From assembly GCF_900110495.1 (NCBI RefSeq), contig NZ_FODX01000003.1:186001-250000 (forward strand): 64,000 bases of DNA, in the 5' to 3' direction. Positions within the stretch are counted from its first letter, which is position 1. Each line of letters opens with the position of its first letter. Source of the stretch: Nitrosovibrio sp. Nv6. GTDB lineage: Bacteria > Pseudomonadota > Gammaproteobacteria > Burkholderiales > Nitrosomonadaceae. Positions 38,598-48,990 of this stretch are shown here, piece by piece. Position numbers and translations under genes: made by a program. The notes below the pieces were generated by a model, which worked only from the letters and a program-made list of their open reading frames with translations, did not search any database and was not told the DNA's origin.

Positions 38598-39383
38598 ATG
38601 ATTCTACAAACCAGAGATCTGACGCTGCAATATCCCGGCAAGATGTTATGCCGCAACTTGAATTTAGCCGTCAATCCCGGCGAATGCTGGGCCATACTTG
38701 GCCAGAACGGTTGCGGCAAGACCACTTTGATACACGCATTGGGCGGCTTGCGACAACCGGAGGATGGCGATGAAGCGCGGATAACCGTGGCTGGGAAACC
38801 ACCGCAAGCCTGGCCCCGCCGCGAGCTCGCTCGCAATCTCGGCATCATGCTGCAGGAAGAGCCGGGCGAGTTCTGGGGCAGCGTACATGAATATGTGTTG
38901 TTGGGGCGCCATCCCCATGTCAAAAACATGTTTGGCTGGCAGGCCATTGACCATGAAATTGCTACTCGGGCTATTGAGCGAATGGAATTGACCAGCCTCG
39001 CCCATCGCCCGCTTGCGACACTTTCCGGCGGCGAGCGTCAGCGCGCGCGTATTGCCTTATTGCTTGCGCAGTCGCCACAATGCTATCTGCTCGATGAGCC
39101 GCTACAGCATCTTGATCTGCGCCATCAATTGAGCGCCATGACGCTATTTAGCGAATTGGCCAGGCAAGGCAAGGCGCTTGTAATGGTGCTACACGAGGTC
39201 GGCTGGGCAAGCCGCTTCTGCAATCACGTACTGATGCTGTTCGACAACGGCCGCGTCCTCGCGGGTAGCGTGGACGAAGTACTCAATCGGGACAATCTCG
39301 AAGTGCTTTATCGGTGTAATATGACCGAATTCGGTGCCGGAGTCGCACGCCATTTCGTTCCGGAAACGATGCCACGTGTATAA
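38598..39383 (+). CDS. ABC transporter ATP-binding protein, iron/cobalamin (FecE/BtuD) type
   Basis: 261 residues. Walker A GQNGCGKTTLIH, Q-loop LGIMLQEEPGEFWGSVHEYVLLGR, signature LSGGERQRARIAL, Walker B CYLLDEPLQHLD and H-loop VLHEV. The segment EYVLLGRHPH and the C-terminal GSVDEVLNRDNLEVLYR are typical of siderophore, haem or B12 import ATPases. No permease or binding protein gene lies nearby, so it must partner components encoded elsewhere or be an orphan. It starts 37 bases after recG without an obvious ribosome site. Confidence 0.85.
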   Translation: MILQTRDLTLQYPGKMLCRNLNLAVNPGECWAILGQNGCGKTTLIHALGGLRQPEDGDEARITVAGKPPQAWPRRELARNLGIMLQEEPGEFWGSVHEYVLLGRHPHVKNMFGWQAIDHEIATRAIERMELTSLAHRPLATLSGGERQRARIALLLAQSPQCYLLDEPLQHLDLRHQLSAMTLFSELARQGKALVMVLHEVGWASRFCNHVLMLFDNGRVLAGSVDEVLNRDNLEVLYRCNMTEFGAGVARHFVPETMPRV

Positions 39384-39544
39384 TTCCGAATTCGGCGGCT
39401 GACGCTCATTTCTCAACTTGTTTTTCAGCTCTTTTTTGGAGCCATCTTTTGTCGCCTGATGAGCTGCAGTGCCGTTGTCTCACTTGACTTTCACCTTGGA
39501 TGAGTTCGCCCGCCTGGGACTTAACTTATTCACCTAATTTTGTA

Positions 39545-40948
39545 ATGATTCGTAAACTTCTCCACCGCGTCTTCAACCGCAACACGCCTGCTTCTACCTC
39601 GACACGCTCTTCTTCTGCTGTGCCGCATGTCATCCGGCGTGAACAACATGGCATTACACGCGATCACATCAACTCCTGTGCGCTGAAAGTAACTTCGACA
39701 TTGCAAGAGGCGGGATATTCCGCTTTCGTAGTGGGTGGCGCAGCGCGCGACCTGCTGCTGGGATTGGTTCCAAAAGATTTTGATGTCGCCACGAATGCCA
39801 CGCCGGAGGAAGTGCGCGCCATTTTCCGCCGCTCGCGCATTATCGGCCGTCGTTTTCGACTCGTGCACGTGATGTGCGGCGCCGAGACAGTGGAAGTTTC
39901 CACTTTCCGCGGGAGCACGTCCGTCGGCGAGGAGGACGGAATTACGGCGGACACGCATGCTGACGAGCATGGGCGCCTGCTGCGAGACAATATATTCGGC
40001 AGCCAGGAAGAGGACGCCAGGCGACGCGATTTCACTGTCAATGCATTGTTCTTCGATCCAGTCCATGAAGAAATCTGGGATTATCTGAGCGGCTACGAGG
40101 ACATCAAGGCACGGCGCTTGCGGGTCATCGGCGACCCGGTGCGGCGGTATCGTGAAGATCCGGTACGGATGCTGCGCGTAGTTCGGCTTGCGGCCAAGCT
40201 CGATATGCAGATCGACCCGGATTCGGCCGCGCCCATTGGCGACCTTGCTCCGCTATTGCGGAACGTACCGCCGTCACGGCTGTTTGATGAAATGCTGAAA
40301 CTGCTGTTGTCTGGTCATGCGTTGGCGTGCGTGATCGACTTGCGCAGTCGCGGATTGCATCACGGCTTGCTGCCGATGCTGGACGTTATACTCGAGCAAC
40401 CGCTGGGTGAGCGCTTTATAACGCTCGCACTCAAAAATACGGACGAGCGCGTGCGTCAGGAAAAACCTGTATCACCGGGCTTCCTGTTTGCGGCCCTTTT
40501 ATGGCATGAGGTGATCGCGGCGTGGAATATCCGCCAAACCGCGGGAGAAAAATTGATTCCCGCTTTGCATCAGGCGATGGACGATGTGCTGGCGGTACAA
40601 AATGGCAATCTTGCGATCCCGCGCCGGTACGACGCCGTCATGAAGGAAATCTGGGCGATGCAGCCGCGTTTTACCGGGCGGTCCGGACGCAGGCCCTTCC
40701 GTTTGCTGGAACATCCCCGCTTTCGCGCCGCGTATGACTTCATGTTACTGCGTTGTGAAAGCGGCGAAGTAGACGAGGAGCTGGGCAATTGGTGGAAAGC
40801 GTTCCAGCACGCGAGCACCCGGGAACGTGAAGACATGCTGCTCAAGGATGAAACTCAAAAGAAGCGTAGAAGAAGCCGTAGCCGCCGCAAGTCGACCGCT
40901 ACCGATAAGGACAGCACCAGCAATGCCGTTACGGACGAACAGGAATAG
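39545..40948 (+). CDS. pcnB: Poly(A) polymerase I
   Basis: About 467 residues from ATG 39545 (MIRKLLHRVF, matching how E. coli PcnB begins); a start at 39500 would add 15. The nucleotidyltransferase head has GGAARDLLLGLVPKDFDVATNA with the catalytic Asp pair and RRFRLVHV. RRRDFTVNALFFD, the RNA-binding region with RYREDPVRMLRVVRLAAKL and a strongly basic tail (QKKRRRSRSRRKS) follow. It adds 3' A-tails that speed RNA decay. A tRNA nucleotidyltransferase is excluded by the PcnB-type PREQHGI-like segment (IRREQHGIT) and tail. It is followed by folK nine bases later. Confidence 0.92.
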   Translation: MIRKLLHRVFNRNTPASTSTRSSSAVPHVIRREQHGITRDHINSCALKVTSTLQEAGYSAFVVGGAARDLLLGLVPKDFDVATNATPEEVRAIFRRSRIIGRRFRLVHVMCGAETVEVSTFRGSTSVGEEDGITADTHADEHGRLLRDNIFGSQEEDARRRDFTVNALFFDPVHEEIWDYLSGYEDIKARRLRVIGDPVRRYREDPVRMLRVVRLAAKLDMQIDPDSAAPIGDLAPLLRNVPPSRLFDEMLKLLLSGHALACVIDLRSRGLHHGLLPMLDVILEQPLGERFITLALKNTDERVRQEKPVSPGFLFAALLWHEVIAAWNIRQTAGEKLIPALHQAMDDVLAVQNGNLAIPRRYDAVMKEIWAMQPRFTGRSGRRPFRLLEHPRFRAAYDFMLLRCESGEVDEELGNWWKAFQHASTREREDMLLKDETQKKRRRSRSRRKSTATDKDSTSNAVTDEQE

Positions 40949-40957
40949 ATCAGTGTC

Positions 40958-41470
40958 ATGAGTCGAACCTCGGACGATCAGATGGTGTCTCAGGCATACA
41001 TCGGTCTGGGCAGCAATCTGAATGACCCGGTATCCCAGGTAAGGCGCGCGTTTGACGAACTGGCGACTCTCCCTTCAAGCCGTCTGCTGGTGCGCTCCTC
41101 ACTCTATCGCAGCGCGCCGCTGGGACGGATCGATCAGCCTGATTTCATTAATGCAGTGGCGCGAATCGAGACCGCTCTCGCGCCATATGACCTGCTCAGA
41201 GCCCTGCTGGATATTGAACATGGTCACGGACGCGTACGTGAGTACGCCAACGCGCCGAGAACCCTGGATCTGGACATACTGACGTATGATGACCTGCGGT
41301 GTAACGCTGACTGCCTGATCCTGCCGCATCCACGCATGCATCAGCGAGCATTTGTATTGCAACCGCTATTGGAAATTGCGCCGGACTTCCGCATACCCGG
41401 GCTGGGCGCTATCGCTGAGTTGCTGGCCGCCTGTGGAGGACAGCAAGTTGAAAGAGAAAAAAATAAGTGA
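40958..41470 (+). CDS. folK: 2-amino-4-hydroxy-6-hydroxymethyldihydropteridine pyrophosphokinase
   Basis: 170 residues. It transfers pyrophosphate from ATP to the pterin in folate synthesis. Motifs: AYIGLGSNLNDP, SSLYRSAPLGRIDQPDFINAV, RTLDLDILTYDD with metal-binding Asp pair, and LPHPRMHQRAFVLQPLLEIAPD. The domain begins at residue about 12, so a downstream start at ATG 40982 (MVSQAYIGLG) is possible. The stop overlaps the GTG of the next gene, giving a coupled pair. Confidence 0.94.
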   Translation: MSRTSDDQMVSQAYIGLGSNLNDPVSQVRRAFDELATLPSSRLLVRSSLYRSAPLGRIDQPDFINAVARIETALAPYDLLRALLDIEHGHGRVREYANAPRTLDLDILTYDDLRCNADCLILPHPRMHQRAFVLQPLLEIAPDFRIPGLGAIAELLAACGGQQVEREKNK

Positions 41471-42108
41471 AGCTGGAAGAATATCGCTACATCGTGGTGG
41501 AAGGGCCGATAGGCGTAGGCAAAACGAGTCTGGCGCGGCGCATCGCGGATCACCTGGATAGCGAACTCCTGCTCGAAAAGCCCGGCGAAAACCCATTCCT
41601 CGAAAGATTCTACGATGATATCCCGCGCTATGCGCTGCCAACACAATTGTTTTTTCTGTTCCAGCGCGCTGACCAGCTACAGGGCCTGGCACAAATTGAT
41701 ATGTTCAGCAAAACGACAGTGGCCGACTTCCTGCTCGATAAGGATCCGCTCTTCGCCAGACTCACGCTGAGCGATGCTGAATATGATCTGTACCGGAAAA
41801 TTTATCATCACCTGCAGCCCAAAGCGGCGCTACCCGATCTGGTGATTTATTTGCAGGCTTCTCCCGCCACATTGATAGAACGAGTGAAACGGCGCGGCAA
41901 CCCCTTGGAGAAAAATATTTCCGGCGAATACCTTTGGCGTCTGGCTGACAGTTACACCCGATTCTTTCATCACTACGAAGACTCACCACTCATGATAATC
42001 AATAGCGAGAATCTCAATTTTGTTGATAACCAGGAGGACTTTGATCTATTGTTGAGGCAGGTAGAGCAGATGTGCGGTCCGCGGGAATATTTCAATCGGG
42101 GGATCTGA
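41467..42108 (+). CDS. Deoxynucleoside kinase
   Basis: 213 residues of the dNK/dGK/dCK family. P-loop VEGPIGVGKTSLARRI, the following EKPGENPFLERFYDD segment carrying the catalytic Glu, and the lid region RVKRRGNPLEKN. It phosphorylates deoxynucleosides for salvage; base preference cannot be read. The GTG start at 41467 overlaps the folK stop (GTGA). This placement between folK and panB recurs in betaproteobacteria. Confidence 0.88.
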   Translation: MKLEEYRYIVVEGPIGVGKTSLARRIADHLDSELLLEKPGENPFLERFYDDIPRYALPTQLFFLFQRADQLQGLAQIDMFSKTTVADFLLDKDPLFARLTLSDAEYDLYRKIYHHLQPKAALPDLVIYLQASPATLIERVKRRGNPLEKNISGEYLWRLADSYTRFFHHYEDSPLMIINSENLNFVDNQEDFDLLLRQVEQMCGPREYFNRGI

Positions 42109-42307
42109 TCGCAGCGAGGAATTTTTACGTGGCAGTTTTAACGTATCAGGCAGAACGGATATTAAAAATGATTGAATCGGCTTCGGCAAGGCATGTGGAA
42201 GCGGCATGAGAACGCGCACTGCTATTCATCTCGACAGCGCTGAACCGCGACAATCCAGTCATTCTCAAGCAGCAATTTTTTTGACGCACTAAACCGGGAG
42301 TTCAGCC

Positions 42308-43099
42308 ATGCGCATCACACACGACGCTTTACAAAAAATGCGGGATGATGGGGAGAAAATCGCCATACTCACTTGTTATGATGCAAGTTTTGCGGCGTTG
42401 CTGGAAGATGCGGGCGTCGATATTCTGCTTGTGGGGGATTCACTGGGTAATGTGCTCCAGGGAGAAGAAAGCACCCTTCCCGTTACGCTGGATGACATGA
42501 TCTATCACACCCGTTGCGTGGCCCGGGGTTCGAACAAGGCATTCATCATGGCTGACATGCCTTTCGGTACGTCTCAGGTAAGCCCGGAGGACACCTTTGA
42601 GAATGCTGCCGAGCTAATGGCCGCGGGAGCCAATATGGTCAAACTCGAAGGTGGCTCCGTCATGGCGGAAACGGTTGAATTCCTGACGCGGCGCGGTATC
42701 CCGGTTTGCGCCCATATCGGTTTAATGCCCCAATCGGTACATCAATTGGGCGGCTATAAAGTGCAAGGCAAGACCGACTACCAAGCCGAACAGCTGTTGG
42801 AAGATGCGGTTTCCCTGGAAAAGGCCGGCGCCGGAATGCTCCTGATGGAAGTCGTCCCGGCCAAGCTCGCTAAACAGGTTACCAAAAAACTTTCTATTCC
42901 AACTATCGGTATCGGCGCCGGTATGGATTGCTCGGGGCAAGTGCTGGTGCTTTATGACATGCTGGGCATTTATTCGGGCAAAAAGGCCAGATTCATGAAG
43001 AATTTCATGGCTGGCACGGGCAGCATCCATGAGGCGGTGGAAAATTATGTCAAGGCGGTCAAAGCCGAAAAATTTCCAGGCCCGGAGCATGCATTCTAA
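42308..43099 (+). CDS. panB: 3-methyl-2-oxobutanoate hydroxymethyltransferase
   Basis: 263 residues, typical length. It makes ketopantoate from 2-oxoisovalerate and methylenetetrahydrofolate. Motifs: [32 protein letters not shown] (metal Asp), [31 protein letters not shown] and the catalytic Glu in [34 protein letters not shown] precedes the ATG by seven bases. panC follows 14 bases later. A 199-base gap upstream suggests its own promoter. Confidence 0.97.
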   Translation: MRITHDALQKMRDDGEKIAILTCYDASFAALLEDAGVDILLVGDSLGNVLQGEESTLPVTLDDMIYHTRCVARGSNKAFIMADMPFGTSQVSPEDTFENAAELMAAGANMVKLEGGSVMAETVEFLTRRGIPVCAHIGLMPQSVHQLGGYKVQGKTDYQAEQLLEDAVSLEKAGAGMLLMEVVPAKLAKQVTKKLSIPTIGIGAGMDCSGQVLVLYDMLGIYSGKKARFMKNFMAGTGSIHEAVENYVKAVKAEKFPGPEHAF

Positions 43100-43113
43100 C
43101 CGGCTGATTAAGT

Positions 43114-43953
43114 GTGGAGGTCATTGCCGACATCTCATCCTTGCGTTTGCGCCTCGGGCGTGAGTCTTCCGTTGCGCTTGTTCCGACTATGGGCGGGCTG
43201 CACGAAGGCCACTTGTCGCTGGTCGACATTGCTCGCCACAGAGCGGATTGTGTCGTGGCAAGTATTTTTGTCAACCGCCTGCAGTTTGCACCAACCGAGG
43301 ATTTCGACCAGTATCCACGTAATCTGGCGGATGACTGTGAGCTATTGGAAAATAGGGGTGTCGACGTGGTATTCGCACCCGAGGAAAAGACTCTTTATCC
43401 GGTCGCACAAGAGTTTATGCTGGAGCCGCCTCCGGTGGCCGACACGCTGGAAGGAGAATTTCGTCCAGGATTTTTTCGCGGGGTGGCAACAGCGGTATTG
43501 AAACTTTTCAATATTGTGCAACCCCAGGCAGCGGTGTTCGGGAAGAAGGACTATCAGCAATTGCATATCGTGCGTGAAATGGTGCGACAGTTGAATCTGC
43601 CAGTGGAAATTGTGGAGGGAGAAATCATACGCGCATCCGACCATCTGGCGTTGAGTTCTCGTAACCGCTATCTGACAGAAAGGGAACGCGCTGAAGCGAC
43701 GCGATTGCATCACGTATTATCCCAAGTGAAGCAAGGAATAGCGAACGGCGATAGAAATTTTCATGAGCTGGAGGAAAATGCAAAAGGAATCCTTTGCGGC
43801 CACGGATGGAAAGTCGATTACATCGCAATACAGCAATGCGACACATTGATGCCAGCACAGGTCGGCGATGAGAATCTGGTTATACTGGGAGCGGCCTGGC
43901 TGGGTAAAACACGGTTGATCGATAACCTGGAAGTATCTGCAACCAGAGTATAG
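43114..43953 (+). CDS. panC: Pantothenate synthetase
   Basis: 279 residues, starting with GTG at 43114. It joins pantoate and beta-alanine with ATP. Motifs: [15 protein letters not shown] (the HIGH-like nucleotide site), [34 protein letters not shown] and the KMSKS-like SSRNRYLT. It forms a short operon with panB. No panD was seen here, so beta-alanine is supplied elsewhere. Confidence 0.96.
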   Translation: MEVIADISSLRLRLGRESSVALVPTMGGLHEGHLSLVDIARHRADCVVASIFVNRLQFAPTEDFDQYPRNLADDCELLENRGVDVVFAPEEKTLYPVAQEFMLEPPPVADTLEGEFRPGFFRGVATAVLKLFNIVQPQAAVFGKKDYQQLHIVREMVRQLNLPVEIVEGEIIRASDHLALSSRNRYLTERERAEATRLHHVLSQVKQGIANGDRNFHELEENAKGILCGHGWKVDYIAIQQCDTLMPAQVGDENLVILGAAWLGKTRLIDNLEVSATRV

Positions 43954-43968
43954 GGTAATGTCGTTATT

Positions 43969-44604
43969 TCAGGGGCAGTTCGCAATACAACGTTCCTCCA
44001 CAATTTTCCTGCCGCCGCAGCTCAGGAAACAGGAATCCTGAACCGACTGACACCCGCATTCGACTTCGCATTGCTCATAGCGCAACCGGTCAAACTCCCT
44101 GGTGCGACTCGGTCTGGTGGGGGGCGCAGGTTGGTAATAAAAGGGATAGGAGTAACCCAGGCCATAATAAGGTCCTCCCCAACCCCACGGTGACCCGCCC
44201 CATCCCCATGGATAGCCGCCCCAACCCCAGGCGGAGCGTCCCCATCCGAGCGTAGCGCGTCCCCAACCCAGATATCTGGAATTCATGTGACGGCGGTACG
44301 TTTCGAGTTCATTTTCATACCGCTGCATGGCATTTTTGTATCTCTCTTCCACGAGCGGCTCTATGCGCTTCAGGCATGCCTGATAGGTGGATGTGCAACT
44401 TTGCTGGCAGGACTCCAGCCTTTGGGTACACTTTTCCAGGCAAATACTGGCTGCCGGATCTGTGGGAGGCTCATAACGATGCGTGATCTGATAGCGAGGG
44501 GCAAAGAAGGCGCAGCCAGACAGGCCGCCTATCGAAATGATCAGGACGATCATGCGCTGAACTGAAATCCCGCTTATCTTTTTATTGAATGTGAGGACCT
44601 TCAT
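43969..44604 (-). CDS. Cys-rich lipoprotein with Trp-Gly repeats, unknown
   Basis: About 211 residues from ATG 44604 (44553 also possible; neither has a clear ribosome site). Lipobox LSGC after IVLIISIGG indicates a lipoprotein. The N-terminal part has two cysteine clusters (CLEKCTQRLESCQQSC, then CTSTYQACLKR). The middle is a tandem repeat of WGR/WGWGG units (GWGRATLGWGRSAWGWGGYP and onward) running into YPFYYQPAPPTRP. The C-terminal 40 residues carry seven more cysteines in CEVECGCQSVQDSC and CIANC. It is disulfide-rich and likely at the outer membrane or surface. No family recognised. Confidence 0.75.
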   Translation of the reverse strand: MKVLTFNKKISGISVQRMIVLIISIGGLSGCAFFAPRYQITHRYEPPTDPAASICLEKCTQRLESCQQSCTSTYQACLKRIEPLVEERYKNAMQRYENELETYRRHMNSRYLGWGRATLGWGRSAWGWGGYPWGWGGSPWGWGGPYYGLGYSYPFYYQPAPPTRPSRTREFDRLRYEQCEVECGCQSVQDSCFLSCGGRKIVEERCIANCP

Positions 44605-45108
44605 TGCCGATTTTTGAATACGCTGAAAATGAGCCAGACTCAAACGAAACCGATGGAAACTATTACCACCTGAGCCCGCCTTCGATGTGTTTTTCTCTAC
44701 TCCTATAACTTATTGATTATACTGCTCTTATTCTCGTCTCCATCTGACGACACACAAAAACGACTAATTATCAAGGGCTTATATCCAAGTATCCCTATTA
44801 TGTTGCCGGGTAGCAACAAGATAACAAGGGTTAAATCCCATTTCTCTGCCAGAATCCTGGCCAGGTGACTGTTTATAAACGTATTACTAAATAGTGGCAT
44901 GATTAATGCTTATAGTATTTCAAGTGCTGGCTATTCAGTTTCAGTCTGCTGAAAACGAGATGACCACTCTGACCGGATGCGGCAGTCATGAAACACAAAA
45001 GCATAAGGCGCGTCCAGATAGCGCCACTTCGCGGATCTGTAGTAATAACGTCATGAGCGAACGGTATACTTTTGCAGCATAGCCCCAACATAAAGGAGAT
45101 ACCTCATT
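44605..45108. other. Gene-free stretch upstream of the Crp/Fnr gene
   Basis: About 500 AT-rich bases between divergent genes. Contains one small dyad (TGTTGC at 44801-44806 with GCAACA at 44813-44818) and the AAAGGAGAT ribosome site at 45092-45100. No classical Crp or Fnr box was found. Confidence 0.6.
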
Positions 45109-45885
45109 ATGTTTCCACAGCACAGTCCGAAGCAAAACAAAATTCTTGCCGCACTTCCCGCGGAAGATTATGGGCGGCTATTCGCATACCTTGAGTTTAT
45201 ATCATTGCCGTTGGGACAGATAATCCATGAACCTGGTTCCTCCATTACCCACGCATATTTTCCCACTACCAGTACTGTTGCGCCTTTATACGGCGTGGAG
45301 AACGGCGCATCGGTTCAGCTTTCAATAATAGGTAACGAGGGGCTCACCGGCATCTCGTCCCTGTTAGGCAGCGGCAGCACGCCAACAGGAGTAGTGGTGC
45401 AAAGCGCGGGGGATGGTTATCGTATAAAAACAAGCACGCTGAAAAAAGAATTCGATTCCCGCGGAAAATTACAGCATCTGGTGTTGCGCTTCACTCAAGC
45501 GCTAATGACTCAAACTGCACAGAACGCGGTATGCAACCGGCACCATAATATAGAGCAGCAGCTAGGCCGTTTCCTTTTAATGAGCCTGGATCGATTGGCA
45601 GGCCATGACTTGCAAATGACACACGAGCAGATTGCGATAATGTTGGGTGTGCGCAGGGAAAGTGTGACTCAGGCTGCTCTTAAACTGCAAATGATCGGAG
45701 CGATCCAGTACAGCCGTGGACATATCACCGTAATGGACCGTGAAGAACTCGAAAATTCCGTTTGTGAATGTTATGCGGTAGTGAATAACGAGTACGACCG
45801 CCTACTATCGAATTACTCCGCTTCCCATCCTGCTCAGAGCCCCGCTAAGCTGAATGCCGACGAAGAGTTGTGGTCTGTAAACTGA
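45109..45885 (+). CDS. Crp/Fnr-family transcriptional regulator
   Basis: 258 residues. The N-terminal cyclic-nucleotide-binding-like beta barrel (about 20-130, with LPLGQIIHEPG and IGNEGLTGISSLLG) leads to a dimer helix and a C-terminal winged helix (MTHEQIAIMLGVRRESVTQAALKLQMIGAIQYSRGHITVMD). It lacks the four-Cys iron-sulfur set of Fnr and the Arg-Ser cAMP signature of Crp, so the signal is unknown. A strong AAAGGAGAT precedes the ATG by eight bases. It converges with acnA across a long hairpin. Confidence 0.92.
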   Translation: MFPQHSPKQNKILAALPAEDYGRLFAYLEFISLPLGQIIHEPGSSITHAYFPTTSTVAPLYGVENGASVQLSIIGNEGLTGISSLLGSGSTPTGVVVQSAGDGYRIKTSTLKKEFDSRGKLQHLVLRFTQALMTQTAQNAVCNRHHNIEQQLGRFLLMSLDRLAGHDLQMTHEQIAIMLGVRRESVTQAALKLQMIGAIQYSRGHITVMDREELENSVCECYAVVNNEYDRLLSNYSASHPAQSPAKLNADEELWSVN

Positions 45886-45893
45886 GGAGAGCC

Positions 45894-45953
45894 CCGGACT
45901 ACTCAGCGAAAACCAGATCCCTCCCCAACCCTGGTTTGAACTGAATAGTCCGG
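45894..45953. terminator. Long nested hairpin between converging crp-like and acnA genes
   Basis: Outer arms CCGGACTACTCAG (45894-45906) and CTGAATAGTCCGG (45941-45953) differ by one base. Inner arms AAACCAG (45910-45916) and CTGGTTT (45931-45937) match perfectly. It could stop or stabilise transcripts from both sides. No T-tract on either side. Confidence 0.6.
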
Positions 45954-45989
45954 CTTGTCGCATGCCACCCAAAATGCAATTCTCTTCAT

Positions 45990-48848
45990 TCATCCTGTCA
46001 TGAGTTCTCTTAGGACGTAAGGCAATATACCGCCGTCCAGGTAATAGTCTACCTCAATGGCAGTATCAATCCTGCATCGCAAATCGATCTGACTGCTTGA
46101 ACCGTCTCCCCTGCGTATGACAAGTGTCACATCCTGCTGAGGGCGAATGTCGTCCAGGCCCAGGAGGTCAAACTGTTCATCGCCGTGAATTTCCAGTGAT
46201 TCCGTGCTGTCGTTACCTTTGAATTGCAGCGGCAATACACCCATGCCAACCAGGTTGCTGCGGTGTATGCGTTCGAAGCTCCTGGCAATTACTGCCTTGA
46301 CTCCAAGTAATTGTGTTCCTTTCGCAGCCCAGTCACGGCTTGATCCAGCGCCGTACTCTTCTCCCCCGAATACAACCGTCGGTATGCCATCTGCGATATA
46401 TTGCATGGCGGCGTCATAAATGCTCATTTGCTTGCCATCTGGCTGATGCACGGTGATGCCGCCTTCGCTGCCGGGTATCATCAGATTCTTGATTCGCACA
46501 TTGGCGAAGGTACCGCGCATCATTACATCATGGTTGCCGCGGCGCGCTCCGTAACTATTGAAATCCGGTTTGGACACCCCGTTCGCCAGCAGGTATTTTC
46601 CAGCAGGCGATGTATCCTTGATGGAACCGGCGGGACTGATGTGATCGGTAGTCACGGAGTCGCCGAATATGCCGAGAACGCGCGCATTGCGTATTCCGCC
46701 GGGCGGCGCAGGCTCCATGGAAAAGTCCTGGAAGAACGGTGGCTCGGCGATATAGGTGGACTTTGGCCAGTCATATACCTTACCCGAAACCGATGACACG
46801 TCGTTCCACAACGGATGATCCTTGGTCAGATTGCTGTAGAGCCGCCGGAATGTTTCCGCGTTCGCGGCGTATTTCATCAGTCCGTGAATCTCTTCCTCGC
46901 TCGGCCAGATTTCTGCAAGCCGGACGGGTTTACCATCCTCCCCGATACCCACTGGCTCGGTCGTCAAATCCTTAAGCATGGTTCCTGCAATGGCATATGC
47001 CACCACAAGCGGTGGAGATGCAAGGAAATTCGCGCGAATGCTGGGGTGAATTCTTGCTTCAAAATTGCGATTGCCGGAGAGTACGGCCGCGCAAACCAGA
47101 TCGTTGGCCACTATCGCTTCCTCGATGGGCTCGGATAGCGGTCCCGAATTCCCGATACAAGTAGTACAGCCGTAGCCCGCAAGGTTGAAGCCGAGTTTTT
47201 CCAGGTAGCCCAGCAAGCCGGTAGCATTAAGATATTCCGTGACCACACGCGAACCGGGTGCGAGCGAAGTCTTGATATGCCGTTTCACAGACAGCCCTTT
47301 TTCTACCGCCTTCTTTGCCAGCAGTCCCGCAGCGAGCAACACGCTCGGGTTGGAGGTATTTGTGCAGGATGTAATGGCAGCAATTACCACATCGCCGTGA
47401 CCCAGATCGATTGGACCGTTGGGTATGCACGCGGGCGCTTCGACTCCGTCAATTATCGGGCGATTGTTGACCATCTCCGTAATATGCCTTTCGGTGCCCG
47501 GCCTTACGGCAGCCGCATGAGCAACCTTAGGGGCAGCCGTCTGCTGGCTTGAGCCGGCAGGGACGCTCCTGCCGTCGTGGCGTTCGTCGCAACTGCGCAC
47601 CGGATAGCGAAGGTTGAGATTCGCGGCATCTCTACCGTAACCGCTTTGCGTAACGGGCGTGGCGAAGAGTTCGGTAAACCTGGACTTGATGTTATCTATC
47701 TCGATGCGGTCCTGGGGACGCCTTGGCCCCGCCAGTGAGGAGGAGACAGTGCCCAGATCAAGCTCCAATTCACGTGAGTAATCAATGTCGCCCTTGCGCG
47801 GAATGCCGTAAAGTTCCTGGGCTTTGAAGTAGGATTGAAACGCAGCGACTTCCTCGTCGGTTCGGCCCGTTTCCTTAAAATACTCGATGGTGGCGTCATC
47901 AACGGGGAAGAAACCGATGGTGGCTCCATATTCGGGCGACATGTTGGCGATAGTGGCGCGGTCGGGCACCGTTAGCGATGCTGTACCTTCACCGAAAAAT
48001 TCCACGAAGCTGCCCACCACGCTGGCTTTACGCAGCATCTCGGTGACAGTCAGCACCAGATCCGTGGCGGTAACGCCATCACGCAACCGGCCCGTCAGAT
48101 TTACGCCGACAACATCGGGAGTCAGAAAGTAAACCGGCTGCCCCAGCATTCCAGCCTCCGCCTCGATACCCCCAACGCCCCAGCCCACTACGCCGATGCC
48201 ATTGATCATCGTGGTATGCGAGTCGGTGCCAACCAGCGTATCCGGATACAACACACCATCTTTCTCGTATACCCCTCGGGCGAGATATTCCAGATTGACC
48301 TGATGCACAATGCCGATTCCGGGGGGCACTACCTTGAACGTGTCAAATGCCTGCATTCCCCATTTTATAAACTGATAACGCTCATTGTTACGGCGAAATT
48401 CGATTTCCATGTTGAGATTAAGCGCCTGGTCGTTACCGTAGTGATCGACCTGTACCGAGTGATCAACCACCAGATCAACCGGGACGAGTGGTTCAACGAG
48501 CTTGGGATCCCTGCCCATTTTTTTTGCCACACCGCGCATCGCAGCCAGATCGACCAGGAGTGGTACGCCGGTGAAATCCTGCAATACAATCCGCGAAACC
48601 ACAAAGGGAATCTCATCCGTCCTCGCGGCGTTGGGTTGCCAGTTCGCCAGTCGCTTTACATGTGTCTCGGTGACTTTCTTGCCATCGCAACTGCGCAGGA
48701 TCGATTCCAGCACAATACGAATGGAGACCGGCAGCCGCGAAATCCTGCCCACGCCCGACGCTTCAAGGGCAGGCAAAGAATAAAACTTTGCGTTCCTGTT
48801 CGTGGAAAGGGGAAGTTCCTTCAATGTATTGAACAGGTTGTGAGTCAT
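45990..48848 (-). CDS. acnA: Aconitate hydratase A
   Basis: 952 residues, longer than the usual 890-910. It interconverts citrate and isocitrate, and can serve the methylcitrate cycle. The 4Fe-4S cluster Cys residues are in [13 protein letters not shown] and [34 protein letters not shown] and the C-terminal swivel [15 protein letters not shown] are present. An insert of about 50 low-complexity residues (around 395-450, containing [20 protein letters not shown]) sits just before the second half and accounts for the extra length. AAGGAG lies seven bases upstream of the ATG. Confidence 0.95.
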   Translation of the reverse strand: MTHNLFNTLKELPLSTNRNAKFYSLPALEASGVGRISRLPVSIRIVLESILRSCDGKKVTETHVKRLANWQPNAARTDEIPFVVSRIVLQDFTGVPLLVDLAAMRGVAKKMGRDPKLVEPLVPVDLVVDHSVQVDHYGNDQALNLNMEIEFRRNNERYQFIKWGMQAFDTFKVVPPGIGIVHQVNLEYLARGVYEKDGVLYPDTLVGTDSHTTMINGIGVVGWGVGGIEAEAGMLGQPVYFLTPDVVGVNLTGRLRDGVTATDLVLTVTEMLRKASVVGSFVEFFGEGTASLTVPDRATIANMSPEYGATIGFFPVDDATIEYFKETGRTDEEVAAFQSYFKAQELYGIPRKGDIDYSRELELDLGTVSSSLAGPRRPQDRIEIDNIKSRFTELFATPVTQSGYGRDAANLNLRYPVRSCDERHDGRSVPAGSSQQTAAPKVAHAAAVRPGTERHITEMVNNRPIIDGVEAPACIPNGPIDLGHGDVVIAAITSCTNTSNPSVLLAAGLLAKKAVEKGLSVKRHIKTSLAPGSRVVTEYLNATGLLGYLEKLGFNLAGYGCTTCIGNSGPLSEPIEEAIVANDLVCAAVLSGNRNFEARIHPSIRANFLASPPLVVAYAIAGTMLKDLTTEPVGIGEDGKPVRLAEIWPSEEEIHGLMKYAANAETFRRLYSNLTKDHPLWNDVSSVSGKVYDWPKSTYIAEPPFFQDFSMEPAPPGGIRNARVLGIFGDSVTTDHISPAGSIKDTSPAGKYLLANGVSKPDFNSYGARRGNHDVMMRGTFANVRIKNLMIPGSEGGITVHQPDGKQMSIYDAAMQYIADGIPTVVFGGEEYGAGSSRDWAAKGTQLLGVKAVIARSFERIHRSNLVGMGVLPLQFKGNDSTESLEIHGDEQFDLLGLDDIRPQQDVTLVIRRGDGSSSQIDLRCRIDTAIEVDYYLDGGILPYVLRELMTG

Positions 48849-48990
48849 GGATGTACTCCTTGAAAAATGCCGAATCCAGTAAGCCGAGGTTTGCCGAAAT
48901 CCACTCCCCAGTCGAACGAATCAGGCAAAGGAGCGCCACATGAGGATGCAATACCACCTCGGGCCGCTTAAATTTTCACATCAGTAATAA

